A DNA stretch of 64,000 nucleotides from UBA5078 sp964538025 (GTDB taxonomy: Bacteria > Pseudomonadota > Gammaproteobacteria > Pseudomonadales > Pseudohongiellaceae): positions 186,001-250,000 of the forward strand of contig CAZICZ010000005.1 in assembly GCA_964538025.1 (NCBI GenBank), given 5' to 3'. Position numbers and translations under genes: made by a program. The notes under the pieces were generated by a model. It was given only the letters and a program-made list of their open reading frames with translations, was not told where the DNA came from and did not search any database. Positions 16,901 to 25,285 of this stretch are shown piece by piece; within the stretch, counting starts at the first letter, position 1, and every line of letters begins with the position of its first letter.

Positions 16901-18906
16901 ATGTGCACAGCGTGAGCGTTGCCCCCGTGGGCAGCAATCAGGGCACCCTGACCGCAATCAAGAACGTCGACACCACGGGCAGTGGTACCGGCGGTCAAGT
17001 CACCTGGAATTACCAGATTCCAAACTCAGCGTACGCGAGCCTGCCGGTGGGACAGACCGTGACCGAGAGCTTCACGGTCAGCGTCAATGACGGCAAGGGC
17101 GGAATTGCCCAGCAGCAGGTGAACGTGGTGGTGACAGGCGGCTACAAAGGCCCCGAAGCCAATGCCGATCTGGCCTCGGTCAACGAGGACCAGTCCGTCA
17201 CGATTTCCGTACTGACCAATGACTCCGGCAATGGCCTGAGCCTGCTCAGCGCCGCGGGCGCACAGAACGGGACCGTTTCCGTCTCCGGCAACAATGTCAT
17301 CTACACACCTGCGCCGAATTACAATGGCAGTGATAGCTTTACCTACACCATCAAGGACAGTTTCGGGACCACCAGCACCGCTTCGGTCGGGGTGACCGTG
17401 GCCCCGGTCAACGACGGTCCGTCCATCAATTTTGCCCGCACCAGCCTGGTCAACGGCTCCTTCGAGAACAGCCTGAATGGCTGGACCTACGAGGAGATCA
17501 ACTACATCGGAGACTGGCAGGCGGCGGACGGCAGCAAGGTACTGGACATGAACGCGGAGCACGGTCGCGGCTATGTGGAGCAGACCCTGCAGACCATCGC
17601 CGGCAACCAATACACGGTAAGCTTTGCCTTGTCGAAGAACCCCGGTTCCCCAACCGGCATTGAGACGCTGCGAGTCACCGCTGCCGGCAACAGTGCCGAC
17701 TACGCGTTCAACCTGGGCAACTCCTCCAGCAACATGCTGTGGCAGAACAAGACCTTCACCTTCACGGCCACAGGCGCCAGCACCGTGTTGCGCCTTGCCA
17801 GTGCAGACCCCGCCGGCGGTGCCGATGCCTGGGGTCCGGCACTGGACAATGTCCGCCTCCTCGGGGATGTCACAGCCATGGAAGATGTTGCCACGCAGAT
17901 ACGCGGCCTGAGCATCAGTGACATCGATGCGGGCTCCAACCCCATCACCGTGACGCTGAGCGTCGCCAATGGCAGCCTGAGCATCAATACCGCGGCGCTT
18001 GGCGGTGCTGACCTGAACGGCGCAGACGGCACGCTGAGCCTGACGGGCACACTGGCCAACATCAATGCTGCGCTTGCCGGTTCGCTGGTGTATCAGGGCA
18101 AAAAGGACTTCTTCGGCGCCGACACGCTGGCGGTCACCGTCAATGATCTGGGTTCCACCGGGTCTGGCAGTGCCCTGTCCGCCTCGACCTCGCTGGCGAT
18201 CAACGTGGCCCCGACGCCGGATGTGTACACGGTGACCAACCTGGTCAAGAACGGCTCGTTCGAGGGCAACACGTCCAACTGGAGTGTTACTCAGATCAAT
18301 CATCTGACCGGCTGGCAGGCCGCGGACGGGATTTGGTCGCTGGACATGAATGCCGAAAACGGACGGGGCGTGATCACGCAGACGCTGACAACGGCACCGG
18401 GTCAAACGGTCACCGTGGGCTTCGCCTTGTCCAAAAACCCGGGTTCGAGCAGTGAGACGCTGGCAGTCAACACGCCCGTCGGTGGTACCAGCACCTACAC
18501 TTTCTCGACGGTAAACGGCAACACTGATATGAAGTGGACGCAGAAGACCTACAGCTTCACACCCAACAGCACCTCCACGATTCTCACCTTCCAGAGCAGC
18601 GACCCGGCCGGCAACGGTGACCCCTATGGCCCCGCGCTCGACGAAGTCTGGGCCGTGGCGCATCGGTCCATCACCGGATTCGACAAGGCGCTGGGAGACA
18701 AGATCGACCTGAACGGACTGCTGACCTCTCTGAATGCCCCGCACGACGGCACCGCCTTCAGCGGCCAGTTTGTGCGCTTCCAGAGCGTGGGCAGTGACAC
18801 GGTCATCAGCGTCGATGCCAACGGCGGTGGCGATGCCTATATCGCCGTTGTAACACTGGTGGGCGTGACCCTGCTGCAAACCGATGCAGGCAATTACATC
18901 CTGTAA
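13930..18906 (+). CDS. Giant cadherin-like repeat protein, putative type I-secreted adhesin
   Basis: The 1658-residue protein lacks an N-terminal signal peptide. In order it shows a VCBS-like N-terminal segment; six cadherin/VCBS-type repeats of exactly 104 residues (164-787) with acidic calcium-type motifs such as DIDSDDDGS; a PA14/fibro-slime domain (about 815-965, YNDDGVYVSVNN); more tandem repeats; two DUF642-like choice-of-anchor domains (NGSFE...GWQAADG, from about 1172 and 1437); and a C-terminal type I secretion target region (ITGFDKALGDKIDLNGLL...DTVISVDANGGG). It is probably a surface adhesin or matrix protein. No type I transporter genes lie in the window. Confidence 0.88.
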   Translation: MANAGSKGNSTNTNGGTEISFQNTPQAKDDAFGTAQSGQLNYVSTVYVLNVMGNDLGGNAKSLWSVDDGINQSGAMSGHEAGDLLTQDGAGITGIAGNRSLFGASLSVTADGKVAYDTSTIDANYADTLTQLALGQTLSDSFIYAIRLASGTLSWAKATVTLTGVNDTPVVQNVSLLAVEDGGSVSGAFNGDDIDSDDDGSTLSYSILGAPGVGTLTNNGNGTFTYDPGANFQSLALGQTETLTVTYVATDRHGAISAPATLTITVTGTNDGPTLAAGSLSAVEDGQAVTLDLTALGDDIDSDDDGSSLTYTLLSSPSAGSASITDRVLTFAPGSDFQALSEGQTTQVSVDVEAKDRHGLTAVNTVTITVTGVNDRPTVTNVAVQAQEDGAAVTGAFVGDDVDNDDTPSSLAYSFLSAPNAGTLTNNGDGTFTFAPGSDFQSLAQGQTTQLSIDYTATDSHQSVSDAGTASITVTGVNDAPTLAAGALSAVEDGQAVTLDLTGLGNDVDSDDDGSTLTYTLLSAPSAGTASIANRTLSFAPGTDFQSLAAGETTTVSVDVQAKDQHGAAVVNTVTITVTGVNDRPTVTNVAVQAQEDGGPVTVAFSGNDIDSDDTGASLTYTLLGGAPVGTVTNNGNGTFTYNVGNNFQGLAQGQSTQISVDYTATDSHNALSTPATAVITVTGVNDGPTLAAGAMSATEDGPAVSLNLAALGNDVDSDDDGSTLSYALIGTPSGGSASISGTTLTFAPGADFQSLAAGQTRDVFLTVSAKDSHNATATNQVKVTVTGVNDAPVVSGDAAGAVTLTPAAAPFNVQQFTNYQGAFDLASLRNYASTHTANYTATTNVIDYTDDPSGFSGEIPGSSRWPAAVALGVSGTGGINDRFFAKITSTVTITQADTYTFRTYNDDGVYVSVNNQLIISDSTQHPELPFTGSIYLTPGTYPVELYFFENGGEASLEFTYKNSGGVYQHVNPANVTDSGVLQFSDVDLNDVHSVSVAPVGSNQGTLTAIKNVDTTGSGTGGQVTWNYQIPNSAYASLPVGQTVTESFTVSVNDGKGGIAQQQVNVVVTGGYKGPEANADLASVNEDQSVTISVLTNDSGNGLSLLSAAGAQNGTVSVSGNNVIYTPAPNYNGSDSFTYTIKDSFGTTSTASVGVTVAPVNDGPSINFARTSLVNGSFENSLNGWTYEEINYIGDWQAADGSKVLDMNAEHGRGYVEQTLQTIAGNQYTVSFALSKNPGSPTGIETLRVTAAGNSADYAFNLGNSSSNMLWQNKTFTFTATGASTVLRLASADPAGGADAWGPALDNVRLLGDVTAMEDVATQIRGLSISDIDAGSNPITVTLSVANGSLSINTAALGGADLNGADGTLSLTGTLANINAALAGSLVYQGKKDFFGADTLAVTVNDLGSTGSGSALSASTSLAINVAPTPDVYTVTNLVKNGSFEGNTSNWSVTQINHLTGWQAADGIWSLDMNAENGRGVITQTLTTAPGQTVTVGFALSKNPGSSSETLAVNTPVGGTSTYTFSTVNGNTDMKWTQKTYSFTPNSTSTILTFQSSDPAGNGDPYGPALDEVWAVAHRSITGFDKALGDKIDLNGLLTSLNAPHDGTAFSGQFVRFQSVGSDTVISVDANGGGDAYIAVVTLVGVTLLQTDAGNYIL
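14419..16290 (+). repeat. Six in-frame tandem units of 312 bp, alternating two subtypes
   Basis: Unit starts (codon for Gly in G-V/T-N-D) fall at 14419, 14731, 15043, 15355, 15667 and 15979, and the next junction is at 16291. All six are exactly 312 bases. Units 1, 3 and 5 carry the subtype TLTNNG-GTFTY; units 2, 4 and 6 carry TLAAG...LSAVEDG and LTFAPG. The array is thus three copies of a 624-base pair unit. Confidence 0.93.
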
Positions 18907-18950
18907 GGGACGGAGTCCCGGCGGCGGGCTCAGCCCTCCGCCGATACCCC

Positions 18951-18994
18951 AAAAAAAAACACCCCGAGGCGAGTCGCGCGGGGTGTTTTTTTTT
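18951..18994. terminator. Bidirectional intrinsic terminator
   Basis: The stem ACACCCCG / CGGGGTGT is bordered by nine A on the left and nine T on the right. It lies between the convergent repeat-protein and PQQ-enzyme genes. Confidence 0.93.
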
Positions 18995-19011
18995 GCGTCA
19001 GTCCCACGCCC

Positions 19012-20979
19012 TCAGGGCAGTGCGTAGACCACCAGCTCCGGCACGGGGTTGGACAGGACGCTCAGGGCGATGTACTGCTTGCCATTGACCTCGTAGGTCA
19101 TCGGCGCCCCGCCGCCGTTGGCGGGCAAGGGAATACTGCCCACGACCTCGCCAGTGAACTTGTCACGGGCAACCAGTTCCGCCCCGGTCAGGGTCGTCAT
19201 GGCATGAATCAGCAGCGTGGAGGTGACCAGCACCGCCTGCCGGCCGCCGCCCCCCAGAGGAGGCAGGTCCATGCCCTGCAAATCGGGGTGATTGGTGACC
19301 GGTGCGTAATCATCGCCGTTGGCCTTTTGCCACAGGATCTCACCCTTGTTCATGTCGATCGCCGTGATGGTGGCATACGGCGGTTTCAGAATGGGCAGGC
19401 CCCGCGGGCCACGGACCGCCTGATTGGACAGGCGCAGGAAATTGAAGTTGGACTCGCTGGGATCGAGGGTCGTCATCAGCGGCGCGTTCGGGCTGTCGCT
19501 GGAGGGAATGAACAGCAGCGCGTTCTGCGGGTCGACGCCCGCTCCCGTCCAGTTGGCACCCCCTCCAGCGCCGGGCAGGATGATGGTCCCGCGATGCCCG
19601 CCCTGAATGGATTCGGTCGGAGGCGTGAAGAGCGGCCCCCAGGTGTAATTGCTCAGGATCTCCTCAGCCTCTGCCTTGATCTCGGGCGTAAAGTCGACGA
19701 GGTACTCCGGGAACATGCCCTGCCGCGCAAAGGCAGGCGGCTTGGAGGGGATCGGCTGGGTGCTGGAGAGCTGTTCACCGGGCAGGATGGGGGTCTGCGG
19801 CACCGGGGTCTCCACAATCGGCCACACCGGTTCGCCGGTGACCCGGTCGAACACATAGGTGAACCCCTGCTTGGTGACCTGCGCCACGGCCTTGATGGGG
19901 CGTCCGTCCACGGTAATGTCGATCAGGTTGGGAGCGGCGGGGTTATCGAAATCCCACACGCCGTGGTGCACCATCTGAAAATGCCAGACGCGTTCGCCGG
20001 TGCGCGCGTCCAGACAGACGATACTTTCGCTGAACAGGTTGTCTCCGGGACGGTGGCCTCCGTAGAAATCATTGGTTGCCGCTTCCATCGGCAAATACAC
20101 GTAGCCCAGCTCCAGATCGGCAGTCATCATGGTCCACACCCCGCCGTTGCCGGCGGTGCGCCAGGAGTCGTTCTCCCAGGTGTCATTGCCATATTCCCCT
20201 TCCAGGGGAATGGTGTGGAAAGTCCAGGCGACTTCACCCGTGCGGATGTTGTAGCCGCGAATCCACAGCGGAGGACGCTCGACATAGCGGGGGCGATTGG
20301 ACGTGATCTGGGACACGACCAGAATGTCACCGACCACGATGGGCGGCGACACGGCCCCCAAAGGCGGCGCGCCCTGCCAGTCCAGTTCGCCGCGGACGGC
20401 CCGCGGGATGCCGTCGGTCAGGTCCACACGTCCGTTGGCGAACGCGGTATCGACAGCGCCGGTGGTGGCATCCAGCGAGTACACAAACCCGTCATTGGTG
20501 CTCAGCAGTATGCGTTTGGTCTGACCATCCGCCCAGTAGGCGACGCCGCGCTGATGGTAGCCCAGCGCCCCGACCGCCTCGCCGCTCAGATACACCTCCG
20601 GGTTGAAACTCCACAGCGTTTGCCCGGTGACGGCGTCGATGGCGGCGACCTGATTGAGAGAGGTGATCATGTACAGCACGCCGTCCACCATGAGGGGCGT
20701 GCCCTGCATGCGGCCGAAAGACACTTCGCGATTCAATCCCTCGAAATTGAGGCTGCCATCGAGCGAGCGCCAGCGCCAGACTTCCTGTAGCTGACCGAAA
20801 TTGGCGGCCGATACCTGACCAAGCGTGCTGTATTTGGTGGAACCGGCGTCGCCGGCATAGCTCCCCCACTGCCCGTTGGTGACGCCTTGCTGCGCCACGG
20901 TTGCGGTACTGAAGGCCAGCAGGCCGGCGGCCATCATGCTGAGGAACAGGGGTGTGCGTGTTCTTGTTGTTATTTTCAC
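19012..20979 (-). CDS. PQQ-dependent dehydrogenase (beta-propeller, glucose-dehydrogenase-like)
   Basis: The 655-residue protein has a signal peptide (basic TTRTRTPLFLSMMAAGLLAFSTA, cut near VAQQ) and an eight-bladed quinoprotein propeller with docking motifs such as AVTGQTLWSF, RTGEVAWTF, RTGERVWHF and VTGEPVWP. The stretch VHHGVWDFDNPAAPNLIDI is close to the membrane glucose dehydrogenase family, but no membrane domain or cytochrome c motif is present. It probably oxidises an alcohol or sugar in the periplasm. The GTG at 20979 is chosen because GGAGAG lies just upstream and the signal peptide then starts at once; the ATG at 21084 would bury it. No PQQ biosynthesis gene is in the window. Confidence 0.85.
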   Translation of the reverse strand: MKITTRTRTPLFLSMMAAGLLAFSTATVAQQGVTNGQWGSYAGDAGSTKYSTLGQVSAANFGQLQEVWRWRSLDGSLNFEGLNREVSFGRMQGTPLMVDGVLYMITSLNQVAAIDAVTGQTLWSFNPEVYLSGEAVGALGYHQRGVAYWADGQTKRILLSTNDGFVYSLDATTGAVDTAFANGRVDLTDGIPRAVRGELDWQGAPPLGAVSPPIVVGDILVVSQITSNRPRYVERPPLWIRGYNIRTGEVAWTFHTIPLEGEYGNDTWENDSWRTAGNGGVWTMMTADLELGYVYLPMEAATNDFYGGHRPGDNLFSESIVCLDARTGERVWHFQMVHHGVWDFDNPAAPNLIDITVDGRPIKAVAQVTKQGFTYVFDRVTGEPVWPIVETPVPQTPILPGEQLSSTQPIPSKPPAFARQGMFPEYLVDFTPEIKAEAEEILSNYTWGPLFTPPTESIQGGHRGTIILPGAGGGANWTGAGVDPQNALLFIPSSDSPNAPLMTTLDPSESNFNFLRLSNQAVRGPRGLPILKPPYATITAIDMNKGEILWQKANGDDYAPVTNHPDLQGMDLPPLGGGGRQAVLVTSTLLIHAMTTLTGAELVARDKFTGEVVGSIPLPANGGGAPMTYEVNGKQYIALSVLSNPVPELVVYALP

Positions 20980-21149
20980 CTTTCTCTCCGGATTGTTGTG
21001 ATCACACGGGAAAATCGTGGACGTCAGTGTAACGAAATCACGCGAGAGCGAGTAGGGAAATGCCGAAATAACGGATGCACTCATCTCCGGTTTCTGGCAG
21101 ATTATCGCGAGATTTTTTCCCCCTCGTTTCTTGACCGTAAGGAGTTACC
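20980..21149. promoter_or_regulatory. Divergent intergenic region
   Basis: This 170-base region lies between the PQQ-enzyme and phosphatase-like starts and should hold both promoters. No convincing operator was found. Confidence 0.35.
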
Positions 21150-21716
21150 ATGACCTCTGTGATGCCTTTGCTGACCCTCGATGTTCGCCGTTCTCTCGCC
21201 CGTCTGATCCCTCTGGGCATCGCTGCTTTCTTTGCCTTTGCGAGTGCTGTGACACTGGCCCAGCAAGTGGATTCCGCGGCAATCGAGAAGGCCGAGATCA
21301 TGAACCTGCGCACCCCCGCCGCCAACGTGTTTTCCAGCGGCCAGCCCACGCAGGAGCAACTGCAGCTGCTGGCCTCCTCCGGCGTCAAGCACATCATCAG
21401 CCTGCGCCCGGCCAGTGAACTGGACTGGGACGAGGCCGCCATGGTGAAGTCCCTCGGGATGGAATTCCACAATATCCCCGTGGCGGGTGCCGACGGCGTG
21501 ACCGCTGAAAACGCCAAGCAACTCGACGATCTGCTCAGCAGCCTGAACGGTCAGCCCCTGCTTGTGCATTGCGCCAGCAGCAACCGCGTCGGCGCCCTGC
21601 GCGCCCTGACGGCGGCCCAAAAGGATGGACAAGCATTGGAATCCGCGGTAACCACGGGCAAGGCCTGGGGCCTGACCGGACTCGAACCTGCTGTGCGCGA
21701 GAAACTCGCGCAGTAA
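21150..21716 (+). CDS. Secreted DSP-like phosphatase (DUF442 / beta-lactamase hydrolase-like)
   Basis: The 188-residue protein has a signal peptide (PLGIAAFFAFASAVTLAQQ) and a dual-specificity-phosphatase-like fold. The catalytic P-loop HCASSNRVG fits HC(X)5R, and the start of the domain, VFSSGQPTQEQLQLLASSGVKHIISLRP, matches the DUF442 family. These proteins are predicted phosphatases whose substrates are mostly unknown; export makes a periplasmic phosphoester likely. AAGGAG lies five bases before the ATG. An SGNH hydrolase follows on the same strand. Confidence 0.85.
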   Translation: MTSVMPLLTLDVRRSLARLIPLGIAAFFAFASAVTLAQQVDSAAIEKAEIMNLRTPAANVFSSGQPTQEQLQLLASSGVKHIISLRPASELDWDEAAMVKSLGMEFHNIPVAGADGVTAENAKQLDDLLSSLNGQPLLVHCASSNRVGALRALTAAQKDGQALESAVTTGKAWGLTGLEPAVREKLAQ

Positions 21717-21790
21717 GGAATCCTTGCACGCGCCATTGGCAGCGTCCGATGGCAGCCTCATAAAAACAATGAAAAGAACCGGAGTGCATT

Positions 21791-22720
21791 ATGACTACTG
21801 CTTTACGACTTTCCTTGGGCCTGCTGATCGCCGCTGGCAGCATGCAGGCCAGTGCCGACACCAGCGTGCTGTTTATTGGCAACAGCTTCACGTTTGGCTC
21901 CGGGTCCGCAACCAAGCATTACCGCGCCTCTAGCGTGACAGACCTGAACAATCTCGGCATCGGCGGCGTGCCCGCCCTGTTCAAGTCTTTCGCGGATCAG
22001 GCCGGCCTGGATTTCGAGGTGGCACTTGAAACCGAACCGGGTTCCGGCCTGGACTTTCATCTGGAAAACCGCCTTGGCCTCATCGGCCGCCGCCCCTGGG
22101 ATATCGTGATCATGCATGGCTACAGCACGCTGGACCGCGAGGCGCACGGCAATCCGCAGAAGCTGATCAGGACGGCCGTGGAGATGAGCGATTTTCTGCG
22201 GGAGAAAAACCCCGCGGTTGATCTCTACATGACGGCCACCTGGTCGCGTGCCGACCAGACCTACCCGGAAAATACGCCCTGGGCCGGAAAACCCATCGAC
22301 CAGATGGGCAAGGATGTCCGGGCAGGATACGACCAGGCGGCCAAGGCCGCAGGAGTCAAATCGGTTAACCCGGTGGGTGATGCCTGGAATTTGGCCATGG
22401 AGACTGGTGTGGCCGACGAGAATCCCTACAACGGCATTGATGCGGGCAAGGTGAATTTGTGGACCTACGACCACTACCACGCCAGCAATTACGGGTATTA
22501 CCTGCATGCGCTGGTGGTGTTCGGCAATGTCACCGGGCGCGACCCGCGCTCGCTCGGCGACAACGAATGCTCTGCCTATGAGCTGGGCTTCTCGGCCAAT
22601 CAGACCAAGGCGCTGCAACAGATCGCCTACGATCAGCTGGCCAAGGAAAACAAAGTCACGGCCGCTCCTCTGGTGCTGCCAAAACGCGTGGCCTCCGTGC
22701 CCTGCGCCGCTCCCCGCTAA
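21791..22720 (+). CDS. Secreted SGNH/GDSL-like hydrolase
   Basis: The 309-residue product has a signal peptide (SLGLLIAAGSMQASAD). The first strand ends in LFIGNSFTFGSG, where GNSF replaces the classical GDSL and carries the nucleophile serine. Late in the protein YDHYHASNYG supplies the Asp-x-x-His pair, so the catalytic set of an SGNH esterase is complete. Such enzymes deacylate sugars or lipids. Its substrate cannot be told. It starts 74 bases after the phosphatase-like gene and may share its transcript. Confidence 0.8.
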   Translation: MTTALRLSLGLLIAAGSMQASADTSVLFIGNSFTFGSGSATKHYRASSVTDLNNLGIGGVPALFKSFADQAGLDFEVALETEPGSGLDFHLENRLGLIGRRPWDIVIMHGYSTLDREAHGNPQKLIRTAVEMSDFLREKNPAVDLYMTATWSRADQTYPENTPWAGKPIDQMGKDVRAGYDQAAKAAGVKSVNPVGDAWNLAMETGVADENPYNGIDAGKVNLWTYDHYHASNYGYYLHALVVFGNVTGRDPRSLGDNECSAYELGFSANQTKALQQIAYDQLAKENKVTAAPLVLPKRVASVPCAAPR

Positions 22721-22733
22721 CCCCCCCTGCACC

Positions 22734-22757
22734 GCCTCCCGGCCCCCGCCGGGAGGC
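22734..22757. other. Strong GC hairpin after the SGNH gene
   Basis: The stem GCCTCCCGGC / GCCGGGAGGC with a four-base C loop follows the SGNH stop codon. It lacks a T-run, so it is either a weak terminator or an RNA-stabilising 3' structure. Confidence 0.55.
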
Positions 22758-22826
22758 TGGTATTGCGCCCATGCCCGCGGCTACAATACGCGCCCTCTCA
22801 ACCCAGCCTCCAGGGAGCATGCAGGC

Positions 22827-24038
22827 GTGAAGGAAATTGTCCTGATCAATATCACCGGGCCTGACCGCCCCGGTTTGACCGCTGCCATTACCGGCATTCT
22901 CGCGCGTTCCGACGTTGCGATCCTGGACATTGGCCAGGCGGTGATTCACGACACGCTCTCCTTCGGTATCCTGGCAGAAATGCGCGGCGGCGAAGGCAAA
23001 ACGGATGTGCTCAAGGATGTCCTGTTCCGGGCATCAGAACTGGACCAACAGGTCAAATTCACGCCGATCAGTGCGGAGGATTACGCCCACTGGGTGAGCG
23101 GACAGGGCAAGCCCCGCCACATCGTGACACTGCTGGCACGGCGCGTCACCGCGGAACACATTGCGCGCGTGAGCACCATCACGGCCCGCCACCAGCTGAA
23201 TATCGACCATATCGACCGTCTTTCCGGCCGCATCCCCGACGACATGCCGGCTGATCAGGGCAAAGGCTGCATTGAATTCTCCGTGCGCGGCGAGCCCGAG
23301 GATCCGGAACAGCTGCGGGCAGAATTTCTGGCCATTGCCCAGGAGCTGAACGTCGACATCGCGTTCCAGCAGGACAGCATCTTCCGTCGCAACCGACGCC
23401 TGGTGGTGTTCGACATGGATTCGACACTCATCGATGCGGAGGTGATCGACGAGCTCGCCAAGGCGGCGGGTGTCGGTGCGCAGGTCGCGGCCATCACCGA
23501 GCGCGCCATGCGAGGGGAACTGGATTTTCAGGCCAGCTTCCGCGAGCGCATGGCCCTGCTCAAAGGACTGCCGGAAAGCACACTGGAGAACATCGCGCAG
23601 ACCCTGCGCCTGACCGAAGGTGCGGAGACCCTGATCACACAGCTGCGCCGTCTGGGTTACAAGACTGCCATCCTGTCCGGCGGCTTCACCTATTTTGCCG
23701 AGCGCTTGCAAAAACGCCTGGGCATCGACTACGTCTATGCCAATCAACTGCCGATCAAGGATGGCGTGGTGACTGGCGAGGTAGCCCTGCCAATTGTGGA
23801 TGGCCAGCGCAAAGCGGATTTGCTGCGCGAGCTGGCGGCCCGCGAGGGCATCAGCCTGGCGCAGACCATTGCGGTGGGAGACGGTGCCAACGACCTGCCG
23901 ATGCTTTCCATTGCAGGGCTCGGCGTCGCCTTCCGCGCCAAACCGCTGGTAAAGAAATCCGCCAAACAGGCCATTTCAACGCTGGGTCTGGACGGTATTC
24001 TCTACCTGCTGGGTTTTCGCGACCGCGAAGGCTATTGA
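22827..24038 (+). CDS. serB: Phosphoserine phosphatase with N-terminal ACT domain
   Basis: The 403-residue enzyme makes serine from O-phosphoserine. Its N-terminus is an ACT-type regulatory region (EIVLINITGPDRPGLTAAITGIL) with a second ACT-like segment. The HAD catalytic core starts at FDMDSTLIDAEVIDELA, with nucleophile Asp196 and Asp198, and continues with LSGGFTYF and GDGANDLPML. The GTG at 22827 is chosen because it starts the ACT domain exactly and has GGGAG upstream; the frame is open further upstream, but that stretch overlaps the SGNH gene and encodes unrelated sequence. Confidence 0.94.
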   Translation: MKEIVLINITGPDRPGLTAAITGILARSDVAILDIGQAVIHDTLSFGILAEMRGGEGKTDVLKDVLFRASELDQQVKFTPISAEDYAHWVSGQGKPRHIVTLLARRVTAEHIARVSTITARHQLNIDHIDRLSGRIPDDMPADQGKGCIEFSVRGEPEDPEQLRAEFLAIAQELNVDIAFQQDSIFRRNRRLVVFDMDSTLIDAEVIDELAKAAGVGAQVAAITERAMRGELDFQASFRERMALLKGLPESTLENIAQTLRLTEGAETLITQLRRLGYKTAILSGGFTYFAERLQKRLGIDYVYANQLPIKDGVVTGEVALPIVDGQRKADLLRELAAREGISLAQTIAVGDGANDLPMLSIAGLGVAFRAKPLVKKSAKQAISTLGLDGILYLLGFRDREGY

Positions 24039-24046
24039 GGCCCGAA

Positions 24047-25141
24047 TCAGCCCGACAGGCCGTCGAGCCGCAGGATGCGGTGGTTCTCGCTGTCCGTCAC
24101 ATACAGACTGCCCTGATGCTGGCAAACCCCGTGCGGCCGCAAAAGTGCGCAGCGTAGCGGATCGCCTGCCTCACCCCGCCCCGGTGCGCCCGTTCCCAAC
24201 ACGGTGGAAATAATCCCGCTGCTCAGATCGACGCGCCGGATCACATGGTTTTCGGTATCCACAATCGCCAGGCTATGGTCCTGCTCGCTGTAGGCGATGC
24301 CCTTTGGCCCGTTGAAGCGCGCGGCAAGGGCATCGCCACCATCCCCGCTGTAGCCACTTTCACCCGTCCCCGCCACCCTTTTCAGTCGCCCCGTGGCGCG
24401 GGTGAGTCGAAACACGGCATTGCCCTCCCGCAGCACCAGATAGGCATTGCCCTGCCTGTCGGTGGCGATTGAGCGCGGGCCACGCAAGGGGCTGCCCAGA
24501 AGCGGCCCCTCCTCCGGCGTTGCTTCACGTTCTCCCGTTCCGCCGAAAGTAGAGATCACGCCGGTGGACAGCTGCACCTGACGCACGCGCTGATTGCCGA
24601 TATCGCAGATCAGCAGATAGCCGTCCGCATCGATGGCGATGCTGTGGGGCTGACGCAACTGGGCGCGCGCCGCAGCGCCGCCATCGCCGGAATACCCCAC
24701 TTCGCCTGTGCCCGCGAAGGTCGATACCACTCCGCTGCCCGCCTCTATTCGGCGCACCACGTGCGCATCGCGTTCCACAACGTACAGATTGCCAGCCGCA
24801 TCGAAACACAGCTCATGAGGCGCGGAAAACGAGGCCAGCGCTGCCGACAATCCGTCACCGGCATAGGCTTTCTCGCCCGTGCCGGCAATCTCCTCGAGTC
24901 GCAACCCGTTCCCGCGCAGGCGCCGGGTACGGCCTGTGTCCACCTCGCAAAAGACGAGGTCACCGTCGGGACCCGGCACAATTCCGTAGGGATTGTTCAC
25001 GGCAGGACTGCCCGCAGGAATCTCCGGGGTGAGCTCCACTACACGCACAGCCCCTTGGGCTCTGGCGGGGAGATGAGGAAGCAGGGCGAGGGTGCTAAAG
25101 GCCACGCTGACATGGCAGAACTGGCGGCGGGTCACTGGCAT
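24047..25141 (-). CDS. Secreted NHL-repeat protein, probable Tat substrate
   Basis: The 364-residue protein begins with a twin-arginine-like leader (TRRQFCHVSVAFSTLALL) and is otherwise built of NHL beta-propeller repeats, each with a recurring GTGE-x-GYSGDGG linker and a blade such as GNLYVVERDAHVVRRIE. The clear repeat period and lack of an enzyme motif suggest a binding or scaffold role. It is the second gene after cytochrome b561 on the minus strand, with a long hairpin between them. It is convergent with serB, eight bases apart. Confidence 0.82.
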   Translation of the reverse strand: MPVTRRQFCHVSVAFSTLALLPHLPARAQGAVRVVELTPEIPAGSPAVNNPYGIVPGPDGDLVFCEVDTGRTRRLRGNGLRLEEIAGTGEKAYAGDGLSAALASFSAPHELCFDAAGNLYVVERDAHVVRRIEAGSGVVSTFAGTGEVGYSGDGGAAARAQLRQPHSIAIDADGYLLICDIGNQRVRQVQLSTGVISTFGGTGEREATPEEGPLLGSPLRGPRSIATDRQGNAYLVLREGNAVFRLTRATGRLKRVAGTGESGYSGDGGDALAARFNGPKGIAYSEQDHSLAIVDTENHVIRRVDLSSGIISTVLGTGAPGRGEAGDPLRCALLRPHGVCQHQGSLYVTDSENHRILRLDGLSG

Positions 25142-25237
25142 GGAAAATCTCCCGGAACAGCGGTGTTAAGGCCATTCATGCTAGCACCGGGAAGAGGATT
25201 ACGGCAGAGCGGGAGAGGGAAAACGTGCAGGCGCGAG

Positions 25238-25279
25238 ACGCCAGTGCCGAGCACCCCGAGGGGCGCCCGGCACTGGCGT
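25238..25279. other. Long perfect-stem hairpin between cytochrome b561 and the NHL gene
   Basis: A 12-base perfect stem, ACGCCAGTGCCG / CGGCACTGGCGT, encloses an inner CCCC/GGGG stem. It lacks a T-run on the minus strand, the direction of both neighbouring genes, so it may be an RNA-processing or REP-like element rather than a terminator. Confidence 0.6.
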
Positions 25280-25285
25280 TTGCGA

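Noticed and set aside
17026..18879. 617-residue open frame opposite the repeat protein
   Set aside because: It is a shadow of the Thr/Ser/Asp-rich repeat gene, with no recognisable domain or start signal.
19204..20790. 528-residue open frame opposite the PQQ enzyme
   Set aside because: It is antisense to a clear quinoprotein gene, with Arg/His/Gly-rich composition and no motif.
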